Assembly (NCBI GenBank): GCA_964368425.1
Contig: CAYJAP010000002.1
Location: 1 to 61,812, forward strand
Direction: 5' to 3'
Source of the DNA: CAYJAP01 sp964368425
GTDB lineage: Bacteria; Bacillota; Clostridia; Christensenellales; UBA1242
Length of the DNA: 61,812 bases
In this document: positions 8,871 through 15,981 of the stretch, one piece after another
How the letters are laid out: the number at the start of each line of letters is the position of its first letter
How positions within the stretch are numbered: position 1 is the stretch's first letter
Translations under genes and position numbers: made by a program
Notes under the pieces: model-generated
What the model saw: the letters and a program-made list of their open reading frames with translations, nothing else
Told to the model about the DNA's origin: nothing
Databases searched by the model: none

Positions 8871-9635
8871 ATGAAAATAGTTTCCTATAATTTAAATGGT
8901 ATACGTTCGGCAACATCAAAAGGGTTAGTGGAGTGGATAAATTCCAGTAACGTAGACATTTTCTGTTTCCAAGAAACACGAGCTAATGGAGAACAGATAG
9001 CTGATGCCATCCGAGGATTGGATAAAAGTTATCTGACTTTTTGGAGCGAGAGTGAACGGAAGGGATACAGTGGCACAGGGATAGTAACTAGGATAGAGCC
9101 TCTCAACGCGTATACTTACCTCCCGTCGTTTAAGACAGATACCGAGGGACGATTCACGGTGTTGGAGTACGACAAGTTTATATTGATAAACTGTTATGTG
9201 CCTAATGGGGGAACTCGACTGGAGTTCAAGCTGAACTTTATGGACACTCTCGTTAACGACTTGCACAAATTAATAAAACAGAAAAAAGAAGTTATATTTT
9301 GCACAGATATTAATATTGCACATAACGAAATAGACGTTTCTTTTCCTAAACAAGCGACTCTTCGGACGGGCTTTCTAACTGTTGAGAGAGAGAAGTTCGA
9401 GGATGTATTGAAGACCGGTTTAACCGATTCGTTTAGATATCTACATCCCGACAAACAGGTTTTTTCTTGGTCGTCTTACCGAGCGAAAATTATAGGTGGA
9501 AACTTTGGTTGGAAGTACCGCTTCGACTACGTGTTTTTAACCAAAAATCTACTCACAAAATTGCAGTCTTGTGAAATTTTAACTAACGTCATGTACAGCG
9601 ATCACTTCCCAGTAGTGTGTGAAGTAGAGATATAA
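8871..9635 (+). CDS. xth: Exodeoxyribonuclease III / AP endonuclease
   Basis: A 254-residue EEP-fold nuclease that cleaves at abasic sites and removes 3' blocking groups in base excision repair. Visible motifs in order: MKIVSYNLNGIR at the N-terminus, CFQETR (catalytic Glu), the YSGTG loop, NCYVPNGG, DINIAHNEIDV (Asp/Asn), FDYVF, and SDHFPV (catalytic Asp-His) near the end. This is the full ExoIII set and the length is normal. The start at 8871 follows TTGGAGC; an upstream ATG at 8847 sits inside the -10 element. It lies close to other repair and stress genes (UvsE, alkyltransferase, peroxiredoxin) but is transcribed alone. Confidence 0.95.
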   Translation: MKIVSYNLNGIRSATSKGLVEWINSSNVDIFCFQETRANGEQIADAIRGLDKSYLTFWSESERKGYSGTGIVTRIEPLNAYTYLPSFKTDTEGRFTVLEYDKFILINCYVPNGGTRLEFKLNFMDTLVNDLHKLIKQKKEVIFCTDINIAHNEIDVSFPKQATLRTGFLTVEREKFEDVLKTGLTDSFRYLHPDKQVFSWSSYRAKIIGGNFGWKYRFDYVFLTKNLLTKLQSCEILTNVMYSDHFPVVCEVEI

Positions 9636-9690
9636 TCTGTTGTTTTAGCACATAAATTTGAGTAAATGCATATATTTTTAAAGAATATTA

Positions 9691-9719
9691 TTGACTATTT
9701 AGTCATCTAATGTTATTAT
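9691..9719 (+). promoter_or_regulatory. Promoter of the leader peptide / ABC transporter unit
   Basis: TTGACT (9691-9696) and TATTAT (9714-9719), 17 bp apart, each match consensus at five of six positions. Transcription would start near 9726, giving a short leader before the 19-codon ORF. Confidence 0.65.
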
Positions 9720-9751
9720 AACCATGAAAATATTTAAAGGAGGTAACTGCC

Positions 9752-9811
9752 ATGTTCGGCGCAAGCAACAAACAATTTAATAATTTTGCCAACAGGCAAG
9801 TATCTTTTTAA
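9752..9811 (+). CDS. 19-residue leader peptide of an attenuator
   Basis: The ORF encodes MFGASNKQFNNFANRQVSF. It is preceded by AAAGGAGGT at the ideal distance (7 nt) and by a strong promoter. Its last codons (9790-9800) pair over 11 bases, with one G-T wobble, with 9866-9876, which is the upper left arm and loop of the following terminator. The same 3' segment can also form a small local hairpin (TTGCC-AACA-GGCAA, 9786-9799). A ribosome that finishes the ORF would cover the antiterminator strand and let the terminator form; a ribosome slowed earlier would leave it free. This resembles known leader peptides such as BmrB ahead of bmrCD, but the sequence itself is not recognised. Confidence 0.7.
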   Translation: MFGASNKQFNNFANRQVSF

Positions 9812-9876
9812 CATATAATTGTAATGTTTTTTACATGAACAAATCAATTAATCTGTATAAAACTTCTTGCTTGTTG
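9790..9876 (+). promoter_or_regulatory. Candidate antiterminator helix
   Basis: CAACAGGCAAG (9790-9800) is complementary to CTTGCTTGTTG (9866-9876) over all 11 positions with one wobble. It excludes the terminator stem at 9861-9885 because both use bases 9866-9870 and 9876. Confidence 0.6.
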
Positions 9877-9890
9877 CAGGAAGTTTTTTT
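9861..9890 (+). terminator. Attenuator terminator ahead of the ABC transporter
   Basis: AACTTCTTGC (9861-9870) pairs fully with GCAGGAAGTT (9876-9885), one wobble, with a 5-nt loop and T-run to 9890. It lies between the leader ORF and the exporter gene. Confidence 0.85.
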
Positions 9891-9931
9891 GACAAGATAA
9901 ACGAACCCATAATAAAACAGGAGGATAATTC

Positions 9932-10027
9932 AATGGACGGAGTATATCAGGTCGCCAAGACACAAGTAACACTAAACAAACTTATAAATATCCTCGCGGA
10001 GAATTTTACTTAATTAATTTGTGTTAA
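9932..10027 (+). CDS. Second short ORF ahead of the ABC transporter
   Basis: A short ORF starting MDGVYQVAK with AGGAGG eight bases upstream. I read 31 codons, ending YLINLC before TAA at 10025-10027. It lies after the attenuator terminator and 52 bp before the exporter start, so it would be made only on read-through, or from an own promoter. A TTGACA at 9889-9894 exists, but no -10 at proper spacing follows it. It could be a peptide substrate of the exporter, a second regulatory leader, or a translation-coupling ORF. No RiPP leader motif or modifying enzyme is seen nearby, so the peptide-product idea is only inference. Confidence 0.45.
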   Translation, partial: NGRSISGRQDTSNTKQTYKYPRGEFYLINLC

Positions 10028-10079
10028 ACATCATTTATTAATCGCGGTACAAATCTCTCTTTCGAGGAAGAGAGGAAAT

Positions 10080-11747
10080 ATGAAAACGAAACAAAATAAA
10101 CTATTAAGTAGCTTATCTATGATGTGGAAACTCTCCACTAAACGAGATAAAGGACTACTTTCATTGGCGGTATTTTTAAACCTGCTTAACTCTTTCATTG
10201 CACTGTTACCTGCCATCTTACTCGCCGTCTTAATAAACCTGTTAAGTGGAAATCCGGCAACTTTTCTAGCATGGACATTACCTGCTACCACATCTATATA
10301 CTTGGTCATACTAGTTGCGTTCTTGATCAACGTAACCCGAGAAATTCTAAACACGGTCAACAATAACTGTCTAACTGTTTTAGGACACAGGCTTGGTTGT
10401 AGAATGCAGGAGCAAGCTTATTCGTGGGCGTTGATTCCACGTAAAAACATGGACCTGAAAATTAATCAGGGCGACGCAACTCACAGAATTGATGCATCTC
10501 CAGAATACATGGAAGACATCGTTTTCTATATATTTGGCGAGCTGCTAGGTCCAATTTTTACGAGCATACTTGCGACAGTATATCTAGCTAGTCTGGAGGT
10601 TTTAGCTTTCCCTATAATATTGCTAGGCGTGGTTGTTATCATCCTGTTGGTTATGTGGAGAACTAAAAATGACAAACGTTTTACTAAAGCGGGAGAAAAA
10701 TTTAAAAGCCGACGAACAAACATTATTGTAAACACGTTAGCCAATTTGCCGATAGTAAATTTATTTATGTCACGCAATCATGAAGTAAACATGTTATACA
10801 AGAACAATGTGGACATTCATAAAAACATGAAAAAAGAACATTCGCTGAGAATGCTGTATTGGTCGTTGATAATCATTGTAGACTTTATGTGCGTATTTGG
10901 TATAGTTGCCATAACCGCCTATAAAACGATGAACGGTGCGTTCATGATCGACAACATCATACTTACCATGAACTACGTCCTAATGATATTCGCACCTATC
11001 GAAAATTTGGGTTGGATATTTGGAGAGATAGTTAAATCGTCCACAAAGATAAATCGTCTGTACGAATTAAAACCAACAGAGGAAGAAGAGATTGATACGT
11101 CGAAAGATAAAAAGATAAGAGCACCTATCATATCTCTAGAGATGAAAAATCTATCGGTAAAGATAGATGATGCTATGATTGTATCCAACGCTAATATGAG
11201 ATTTGAGCGCGGACAGTTAACGGTTGTATGTGGTAAAAGTGGATCGGGAAAAACAACTGCCATTTCTGCGCTGTGCGGAATGAGAGAACGATGCGACGGA
11301 GAGATTATCATAAATGATAAAATCAAAGTTAACACCATGCAGTCTTATCTGAATAGAATGTCAATAACCATGCAGTCTCCTTACATTTTTAACCGTGATG
11401 TAGTAGACAACATTCTGTATCCCAATGCAGAAGAAAACAAAAAATTACGTTCTCTAGTTAAAGACTTAGACATGAGTCAACTGGTTAAAAAGAAATACGA
11501 TGTCGACACTCAGCAAGACTTGGCTAACATGCTGTCGGGTGGTGAGAAAAAACGAATTTGCATTTCTCGAGGACTATTAAAACCGTCCGAGATTTATGTG
11601 TTTGACGAGCCTACAAATGAATTAGACAACATCAACACATTCAACGTTATAACTCGACTAAACCAACTGAAAGAGAATGCTATAGTTATAGTAATTACAC
11701 ACGATGCGCGATTGGTTAATATCGCTGATAAAGTTATTTCAGTATAA
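10080..11747 (+). CDS. ABC exporter, fused membrane and ATPase domains
   Basis: A 555-residue half-transporter with an N-terminal six-helix exporter domain (about residues 20-330) and a C-terminal ATPase. ATPase motifs: Walker A GKSGSGKTT, Q-loop TMQSPY, signature LSGGEKKR, Walker B YVFDEP with the catalytic Glu, and the switch His in ITHD. All are intact, so it should be an active homodimer, or a heterodimer with a partner elsewhere. There is no C39 peptidase domain, so it is not a leader-cleaving bacteriocin exporter. The start follows GAGGAAGAGAGGAA. The attenuator and short ORFs upstream suggest expression is induced when translation is disturbed, fitting drug or peptide efflux. The substrate is inference. 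Confidence 0.88.
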   Translation: MKTKQNKLLSSLSMMWKLSTKRDKGLLSLAVFLNLLNSFIALLPAILLAVLINLLSGNPATFLAWTLPATTSIYLVILVAFLINVTREILNTVNNNCLTVLGHRLGCRMQEQAYSWALIPRKNMDLKINQGDATHRIDASPEYMEDIVFYIFGELLGPIFTSILATVYLASLEVLAFPIILLGVVVIILLVMWRTKNDKRFTKAGEKFKSRRTNIIVNTLANLPIVNLFMSRNHEVNMLYKNNVDIHKNMKKEHSLRMLYWSLIIIVDFMCVFGIVAITAYKTMNGAFMIDNIILTMNYVLMIFAPIENLGWIFGEIVKSSTKINRLYELKPTEEEEIDTSKDKKIRAPIISLEMKNLSVKIDDAMIVSNANMRFERGQLTVVCGKSGSGKTTAISALCGMRERCDGEIIINDKIKVNTMQSYLNRMSITMQSPYIFNRDVVDNILYPNAEENKKLRSLVKDLDMSQLVKKKYDVDTQQDLANMLSGGEKKRICISRGLLKPSEIYVFDEPTNELDNINTFNVITRLNQLKENAIVIVITHDARLVNIADKVISV

Positions 11748-11750
11748 AAT

Positions 11751-11778
11751 AAAAGGTGTATCACACCTTTTATTTTTT
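11751..11778. terminator. Bidirectional terminator
   Basis: AAAAGGTGT (11751-11759) pairs perfectly with ACACCTTTT (11763-11771), with T-rich tails on both strands. It serves the ABC exporter and the convergent membrane protein gene. Confidence 0.85.
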
Positions 11779-11817
11779 CTTTTACTGCCTGCTTTTTAAT
11801 TTCAAGAGATTGACTTT

Positions 11818-12699
11818 CTACTTTTCAGACTTCTTATCTTTTACTTTCTTTCTAGTAAATATCTTTTTTGTTTTTCTGCCTATGTTTTTAGCATCCCCTA
11901 TCATTCGTTTGTACTCAAAAGGAATGGACATAAAGAATGGGAATACAAGAAAATAAAAGGTGAGCGATGGAAAAATCCAGATCAGCGGCCAGTATTTTCC
12001 CTGGCCCGCATATTGACCTACCGGTACCGTTTTTAGAAAGTTTGGTGTGAACACATCAAATATTGCGAATAAACCGTCGTTACTTCTTTTCCAAAAGAAC
12101 GAAGGGTTTGGGTAGTTCACGTTCAAGAAATCTGCACTTCTCGGATTGATTATTCCTATCTCCGCCTGTACGACTTGGTTTACCATCATAAACATCAAAA
12201 AGGCAATCATGTATAACGGCATCTGCCATATCCTGCGATAATTCAAGGTATGAAGTTTTAATGCGACCATCAAGAATGGTACTGCTAATAATAAAGCGTG
12301 TGCAACATAGAACCGGAAAATATCAAGCTGCCACAAATTCTCGCCTAATGCTTCGGTAGGAATTAAAAGGGCTAGAAATCCGCTCAAACATCCTAAATAG
12401 AACATAAAATCTTTTGCGCCTTTATTTTTGCTTATAAATATAAATGGGAAGAAATACACGCTAACTGCACATACGTTAACCGCAAAAATTGTTTCTAGAG
12501 AACTTTGCAAACTCTCGTTGTACGGCGCCATAAAAAACTTAGAAAGATGTAGTAGAAGGTTAAATATTAAAAGGGATAACAAAACAATCTTTTTTGTTTT
12601 TTCACTCCTTTTTCTTAATAAGAAAAATAGCCCAACGACTAGCCCTATCCCCGCTATCAAAAATATAAAGTATGGTAGGTTAAAAAATTTTACACTCAT
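11818..12699 (-). CDS. YwaF/TMEM164-family membrane protein
   Basis: A 293-residue polytopic protein with about seven membrane segments, a short non-cytoplasmic loop with NPRSADFLNVNYPNP, and a highly basic C-terminal tail (many Lys). Conserved features that place it with the YwaF (TIGR02206-like) family are the NVCAVSVYFFP helix, the H-A-L-L-L helix after it, and the RIWQMPLYM segment. The biochemical role of the family is not established. A second member is encoded at 23059. The start has AGAGAGCG upstream. It shares a terminator with the ABC exporter. Confidence 0.7.
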   Translation of the reverse strand: MSVKFFNLPYFIFLIAGIGLVVGLFFLLRKRSEKTKKIVLLSLLIFNLLLHLSKFFMAPYNESLQSSLETIFAVNVCAVSVYFFPFIFISKNKGAKDFMFYLGCLSGFLALLIPTEALGENLWQLDIFRFYVAHALLLAVPFLMVALKLHTLNYRRIWQMPLYMIAFLMFMMVNQVVQAEIGIINPRSADFLNVNYPNPSFFWKRSNDGLFAIFDVFTPNFLKTVPVGQYAGQGKYWPLIWIFPSLTFYFLVFPFFMSIPFEYKRMIGDAKNIGRKTKKIFTRKKVKDKKSEK

Positions 12700-12821
12700 A
12701 TCGCTCTCTCTTTTTTATTTTATGTTATATGTTTTGAAATATTTGTCTGTTAATAAGATATCATAAAATGTAACAACAGTAAACGATAAAATGCAAATGC
12801 GCGTAATAACTTGAAATTCAT

Positions 12822-12850
12822 TTGGCTTTAGTAATTTTCACATGTATAAT
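12822..12850 (+). promoter_or_regulatory. Promoter of the peroxiredoxin gene
   Basis: TTGGCT (12822-12827) and a perfect TATAAT (12845-12850) are 17 bp apart, 30 bp before the start codon. Confidence 0.6.
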
Positions 12851-12880
12851 ATTAATATTACATCATATTAGGAGGTTTTT

Positions 12881-13558
12881 ATGGAAGGAAACGAATATTT
12901 TCGCATGCCACTCATTGGAGATCAAGCTCCATCATTCACGGCAATAACAACACAGGGAGAAGTTAACTTTCCAGCTGATTACAAGGGAAGTTGGGTAATA
13001 TTCTTTTCGCACCCAGCAGATTTCACACCTGTTTGCACAACAGAATTCATGACATTTGCAAAGATGCAAAAAGAGTTTGATAGACTAAACACAAAATTAC
13101 TTGGATTGTCTGTCGATTCTCTATATGCACATATAGCGTGGTTAAGAAAAATCAAAGAAATCAAATTCAAAGATATGGAAAATCTGGAAGTTACATTCCC
13201 GTTAATTGAAGATATCAAAATGGATATTTCCAAACAATACGGAATGATACAGCCAGGACAGTCTTCAACACAAGCGGTAAGAGCTGTATTTGTGGTTGAC
13301 CCAGAAGGAAAGGTTCGTACGATACTGTACTACCCATTATCTACTGGAAGAAACTTTGACGAACTTAAACGAATTATTCTGGCTTTACAAAAAGCAGATA
13401 AAGACGGAGTGGCTACACCAGCTGACTGGCGTCCGGGCGACGACGTAATAATACCTACAGCAGGTTCTTGCGGAGTGGCACAAGACAGAATGCAGAGTCA
13501 AGGCGGAGATACATATTGCTTAGACTGGTTTATGTGTTTCAAAAAAGAAAAGAAATAA
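12881..13558 (+). CDS. Peroxiredoxin, Prx6-like
   Basis: A 225-residue thiol peroxidase of the AhpC/TSA superfamily. The peroxidatic site is HPADFTPVCTTEF, with Cys52, Pro and Thr in place. The length and C-terminal extension (beyond residue 160, with DWRPGDDV and further cysteines in SCGV, YCLDW and MCFKK) match the Prx6-type group found in archaea and anaerobes rather than short AhpC. The extra C-terminal cysteines may serve as resolving residues. It reduces H2O2 or organic peroxides in the cytoplasm; the electron donor is unknown. The start has AGGAGG upstream. It is monocistronic with its own promoter and terminator. Confidence 0.92.
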   Translation: MEGNEYFRMPLIGDQAPSFTAITTQGEVNFPADYKGSWVIFFSHPADFTPVCTTEFMTFAKMQKEFDRLNTKLLGLSVDSLYAHIAWLRKIKEIKFKDMENLEVTFPLIEDIKMDISKQYGMIQPGQSSTQAVRAVFVVDPEGKVRTILYYPLSTGRNFDELKRIILALQKADKDGVATPADWRPGDDVIIPTAGSCGVAQDRMQSQGGDTYCLDWFMCFKKEKK

Positions 13559-13585
13559 AAAAGAGCATCGAAAGATGCCTTTTTT
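13558..13585 (+). terminator. Terminator of the peroxiredoxin gene
   Basis: GCATC-GAAA-GATGC tetraloop hairpin (13565-13578), extended by A-T pairs and followed by six T. Confidence 0.75.
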
Positions 13586-13624
13586 CTTGCTCTAATATTT
13601 TTATGAGTGCCACAACTGTCCGCT

Positions 13625-14509
13625 CTATATAAGCGTATTAACCGCCTCAATACATTTTAGGGCAGATGCACTTTTATCTTTCACTTCTAACATAATATCT
13701 ACGCCTGTAGGCAGCTGTTTATAAAACTCAATAAATTCATCCACGTCAATGGTCAGCGAATGGGAGCCTGCTCTTTTACCCTCTGCCTGTTGAGAGTAGT
13801 GCACTTTCGGTTTACCGTCTTTTATAGCGTCCCATGTTCGCATGCAATATTGTAGAATCTCTTGTTCATCATCTCCCTGCTCATGATTTAAGCGATGATG
13901 CAAGACATCAAAGACTACAGGAATGCCCGTTCTCTCGGATATGTTAAGAACATCGCGTGCAGTGTACACTTTATCGTCATTTTCTATAACTAGCCGCTGC
14001 TTTATGTTATTAGGTAACTTGTTATATCTGTCAATAAATCTCTCAATAGCTACTGGCTTATCTCCATACCCTCCACCGATGTGCAAGATTATTTTATTTG
14101 TACTGTCCATACGCATACAGTCCAGCACTCCTGTCTGGTAACGCAAATCCTCGACCGCTCTTGCTACCACCGTTTCATTAGGAGAAGACAGTGTTGTGTA
14201 CTGCCCCGGATGGAAAGATAGCCTTATATTATATTTCCTAGCTTTTGCTCCCAATCGAAGAAACTCCTCATGAAAGCGTGAGCACCAGTCAATAGTGTTT
14301 ATGGGGTGCGAGGCAAATGGTATAAATCCCGAGCTGACACGAAACAAAAATATTTTATTTTTGTAGTTAAAATCTAAGATGCTATCCAGTACTCGACAGT
14401 TGTGCGCAATCAAAAAATCCAACCTCTCACAGGAAGCATTTTTTAGGATACACGATTTCATTCGCATATTCGGTTCAGACATAACAATAGAAACGTAACC
14501 TATACCCAT
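13625..14509 (-). CDS. uvsE: UV damage endonuclease UvsE
   Basis: A 294-residue TIM-barrel nuclease of the UvdE family, which nicks DNA directly 5' of UV photoproducts and abasic sites. Recognisable family elements: GYVSI at the N-terminus, the RVSSGFIPFASHP segment, RLSFHPGQYTTL with metal-binding His, HIGGGYGDK, ENDDK, VVFDVLHHRLNH and HYSQQ. These supply the His, Glu and Asp ligands of the trinuclear metal site. The size is normal for bacterial UvsE. There is no strong SD before the start. UvsE is common in spore formers as an alternative to photolyase repair. It is transcribed alone, divergent from the alkyltransferase gene. Confidence 0.93.
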   Translation of the reverse strand: MGIGYVSIVMSEPNMRMKSCILKNASCERLDFLIAHNCRVLDSILDFNYKNKIFLFRVSSGFIPFASHPINTIDWCSRFHEEFLRLGAKARKYNIRLSFHPGQYTTLSSPNETVVARAVEDLRYQTGVLDCMRMDSTNKIILHIGGGYGDKPVAIERFIDRYNKLPNNIKQRLVIENDDKVYTARDVLNISERTGIPVVFDVLHHRLNHEQGDDEQEILQYCMRTWDAIKDGKPKVHYSQQAEGKRAGSHSLTIDVDEFIEFYKQLPTGVDIMLEVKDKSASALKCIEAVNTLI

Positions 14510-14738
14510 ACTTTACTTTGTGTAAAAAAGTTATGAATATTGCAAGAAGTTAGTGGGATAAAAATCTTGATGTTTTACGTGCAAATTTGAAGACGGTGGG
14601 AAAAGGTCTATACGCGTACTAATCACCGTAATACTTATTTAGCTTTATAAAGTGTCCAGAAAAACTACTCACTGCAAGATAATTATGTTATTATAAAATT
14701 AACAAATAAAAAACAGATGCATTGCGCAAGAGAGGATT

Positions 14739-15227
14739 ATGGTTTATACAAGAATTAAGGTATCAAAAGATCAGTACTACATAGCTAAAAACGACAAGGG
14801 GATAACCTTTATAGGTTCGCCTAATAGTGACGCCGACGAAATAGTTAAGTGGTGTAAAGATACTAACCACACATCAGACAACAAGTCTTTTGAGACAGTT
14901 AGAAGAGAGTTAGAAGATTATCTTTCGGGTAAGATAACAGCTTTAACCTTCCCTATCGACCCGATTGGAACAGCTTTCCAGCGCTCGGTATGGAAAGAAT
15001 TGCAGAAAATACCGTACGGAGAAACTGTCAGTTATACACAAATCGCAAGCAGGTTAGGAGATGCAAAAAAGGTGCGAGCAGTAGCAAGTGCTATAGGCAA
15101 GAACCCTGTCCTATTTGCTATACCTTGCCATAGAGTTATTGGGGCTGATGGTAAGCTGCGTGGCTTCAGAGCTGGACTATCTTTGAAGAGCATGTTGTTG
15201 GACATGGAAAAAGGGAATAGAAGATAG
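14739..15227 (+). CDS. ogt: Methylated-DNA-protein-cysteine methyltransferase
   Basis: A 162-residue suicide repair protein that takes alkyl groups from O6-alkylguanine onto its own cysteine. The C-terminal domain has the classic order GTAFQRSVWKEL, IPYGETVSY, the helix-turn-helix VRAVASAIGKNP and the active site IPCHRVI (Cys130), then GFRAGLSLK. The N-terminal domain is short and divergent, as in Ogt-type proteins. The start follows GAGAGGATT. It is one of several repair genes clustered between 8.8 and 15.2 kb, though each has its own transcription unit. Confidence 0.95.
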   Translation: MVYTRIKVSKDQYYIAKNDKGITFIGSPNSDADEIVKWCKDTNHTSDNKSFETVRRELEDYLSGKITALTFPIDPIGTAFQRSVWKELQKIPYGETVSYTQIASRLGDAKKVRAVASAIGKNPVLFAIPCHRVIGADGKLRGFRAGLSLKSMLLDMEKGNRR

Positions 15228-15410
15228 AAAATGCAATACATTATGTTTCGAGCCTGTTGTTAAATTGCAACAAGATACAATTTAGAATGAAACAAATAGA
15301 AATCTAAGTGATGCTACAGGCGGAAGATAAGAGTTGGTGTGTTGTGGTAAAATAATTGGAAGGAAAGAAATACGAAGAGATTATCATAAACTATAAAAGA
15401 ATTGAAAGAA

Positions 15411-15441
15411 AAAGTGTAGAGTATTTCTCTACACTTTTTTA
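15411..15441 (+). terminator. Strong terminator
   Basis: AAAGTGTAGAG (15411-15421) pairs perfectly with CTCTACACTTT (15427-15437) and is followed by T. Confidence 0.85.
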
Positions 15442-15615
15442 TTACATATCAAAAATAAATTTACTTTTTTCGTTTGTTATTTCTATACAGCGTGAAGACA
15501 AACCAACTCATTAAAGATTTTTATTAGGGGGTTTTTATTCTTGTAATGCATCTAACTGATACAAAAGAAACGGGCTTGGTAAAGTTATTTACGTCTTGCA
15601 AAGCAAATTTAATTG

Positions 15616-15650
15616 TAAGTTAAGTAAAATGTCTTCATTTACTTAACTTA
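15616..15650 (-). terminator. Inverted repeat after tRNA-Ser
   Basis: A perfect 13-bp inverted repeat, TAAGTTAAGTAAA (15616-15628) with TTTACTTAACTTA (15638-15650), begins 2 bp after the tRNA 3' end. The T-tail on the minus strand is weak, so it may be a terminator or a 3' processing structure. Confidence 0.6.
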
Positions 15651-15652
15651 CC

Positions 15653-15740
15653 TGGCGGAGAGAGGGGGATTTGAACCCTCGGTACGTTTCCGTACACACG
15701 CTTTCCAAGCGTGCACATTAGACCACTCTGACATCTCTCC
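15653..15740 (-). tRNA. tRNA-Ser(GGA)
   Basis: The 88-nt class II tRNA has acceptor stem GGAGAGA paired with TCTCTCC, discriminator G and encoded CCA. The anticodon stem CACGC/GCGTG encloses the loop TTGGAAA, giving anticodon GGA. A long variable arm (GTACG-GAAA-CGTAC) is typical of serine tRNA, and the T loop GTTCAAATCC is standard. A near-consensus promoter lies just upstream. Confidence 0.97.
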
Positions 15741-15750
15741 ACGTGTAAAT

Positions 15751-15779
15751 ATTATACATAAATCTTCGCTGTTTGACAA
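15751..15779 (-). promoter_or_regulatory. Promoter of tRNA-Ser
   Basis: On the minus strand TTGTCA (15774-15779) is followed after exactly 17 bp by TATAAT (15751-15756), 10 bp before the mature tRNA 5' end. Confidence 0.75.
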
Positions 15780-15913
15780 TATCTTTTGGTTGATATAAAA
15801 AAGAATGTGCGTTATACAAGTTAAAGTTTGCTTGCGTTTGTAAATTCACACACTCTTTGATTATTATTCCTCACTATTTGTGCATCCTTTATATAATTTA
15901 GTTTATTATTTTA

Positions 15914-15942
15914 TTGTCAAGCACATATAAAAGTGCTATAAT
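15914..15942 (+). promoter_or_regulatory. Promoter of aspS-asnS
   Basis: TTGTCA (15914-15919) and TATAAT (15937-15942) with a 17-bp spacer, 40 bp before the aspS start. No T-box leader is visible. Confidence 0.7.
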
Positions 15943-15981
15943 TAGACACAATTAACAAGTACACATATATAGTGAGGTCAC

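Larger units (their letters stand above)
15228..15652. other. Intergenic stretch with possible structured 3' RNA
   Basis: After the alkyltransferase stop there is 184 nt before a strong terminator at 15411. Within it GCCTGT near 15251 and ACAGGC near 15315 are complementary and enclose a smaller GTTG/CAAC stem. This may be a long 3' UTR or a small RNA; I cannot assign a family. From 15442 to 15615 I see nothing coding. Confidence 0.4.

Noticed and set aside
9889..9917. Second promoter between attenuator and exporter
   Set aside because: TTGACA at 9889 has no -10 at 16-18 bp; the best CATAAT is only 12 bp away.
15741..15981. T-box leader before aspS
   Set aside because: The promoter lies only 40 bp before the start, leaving no room for a T-box, and no T-box sequence is present.
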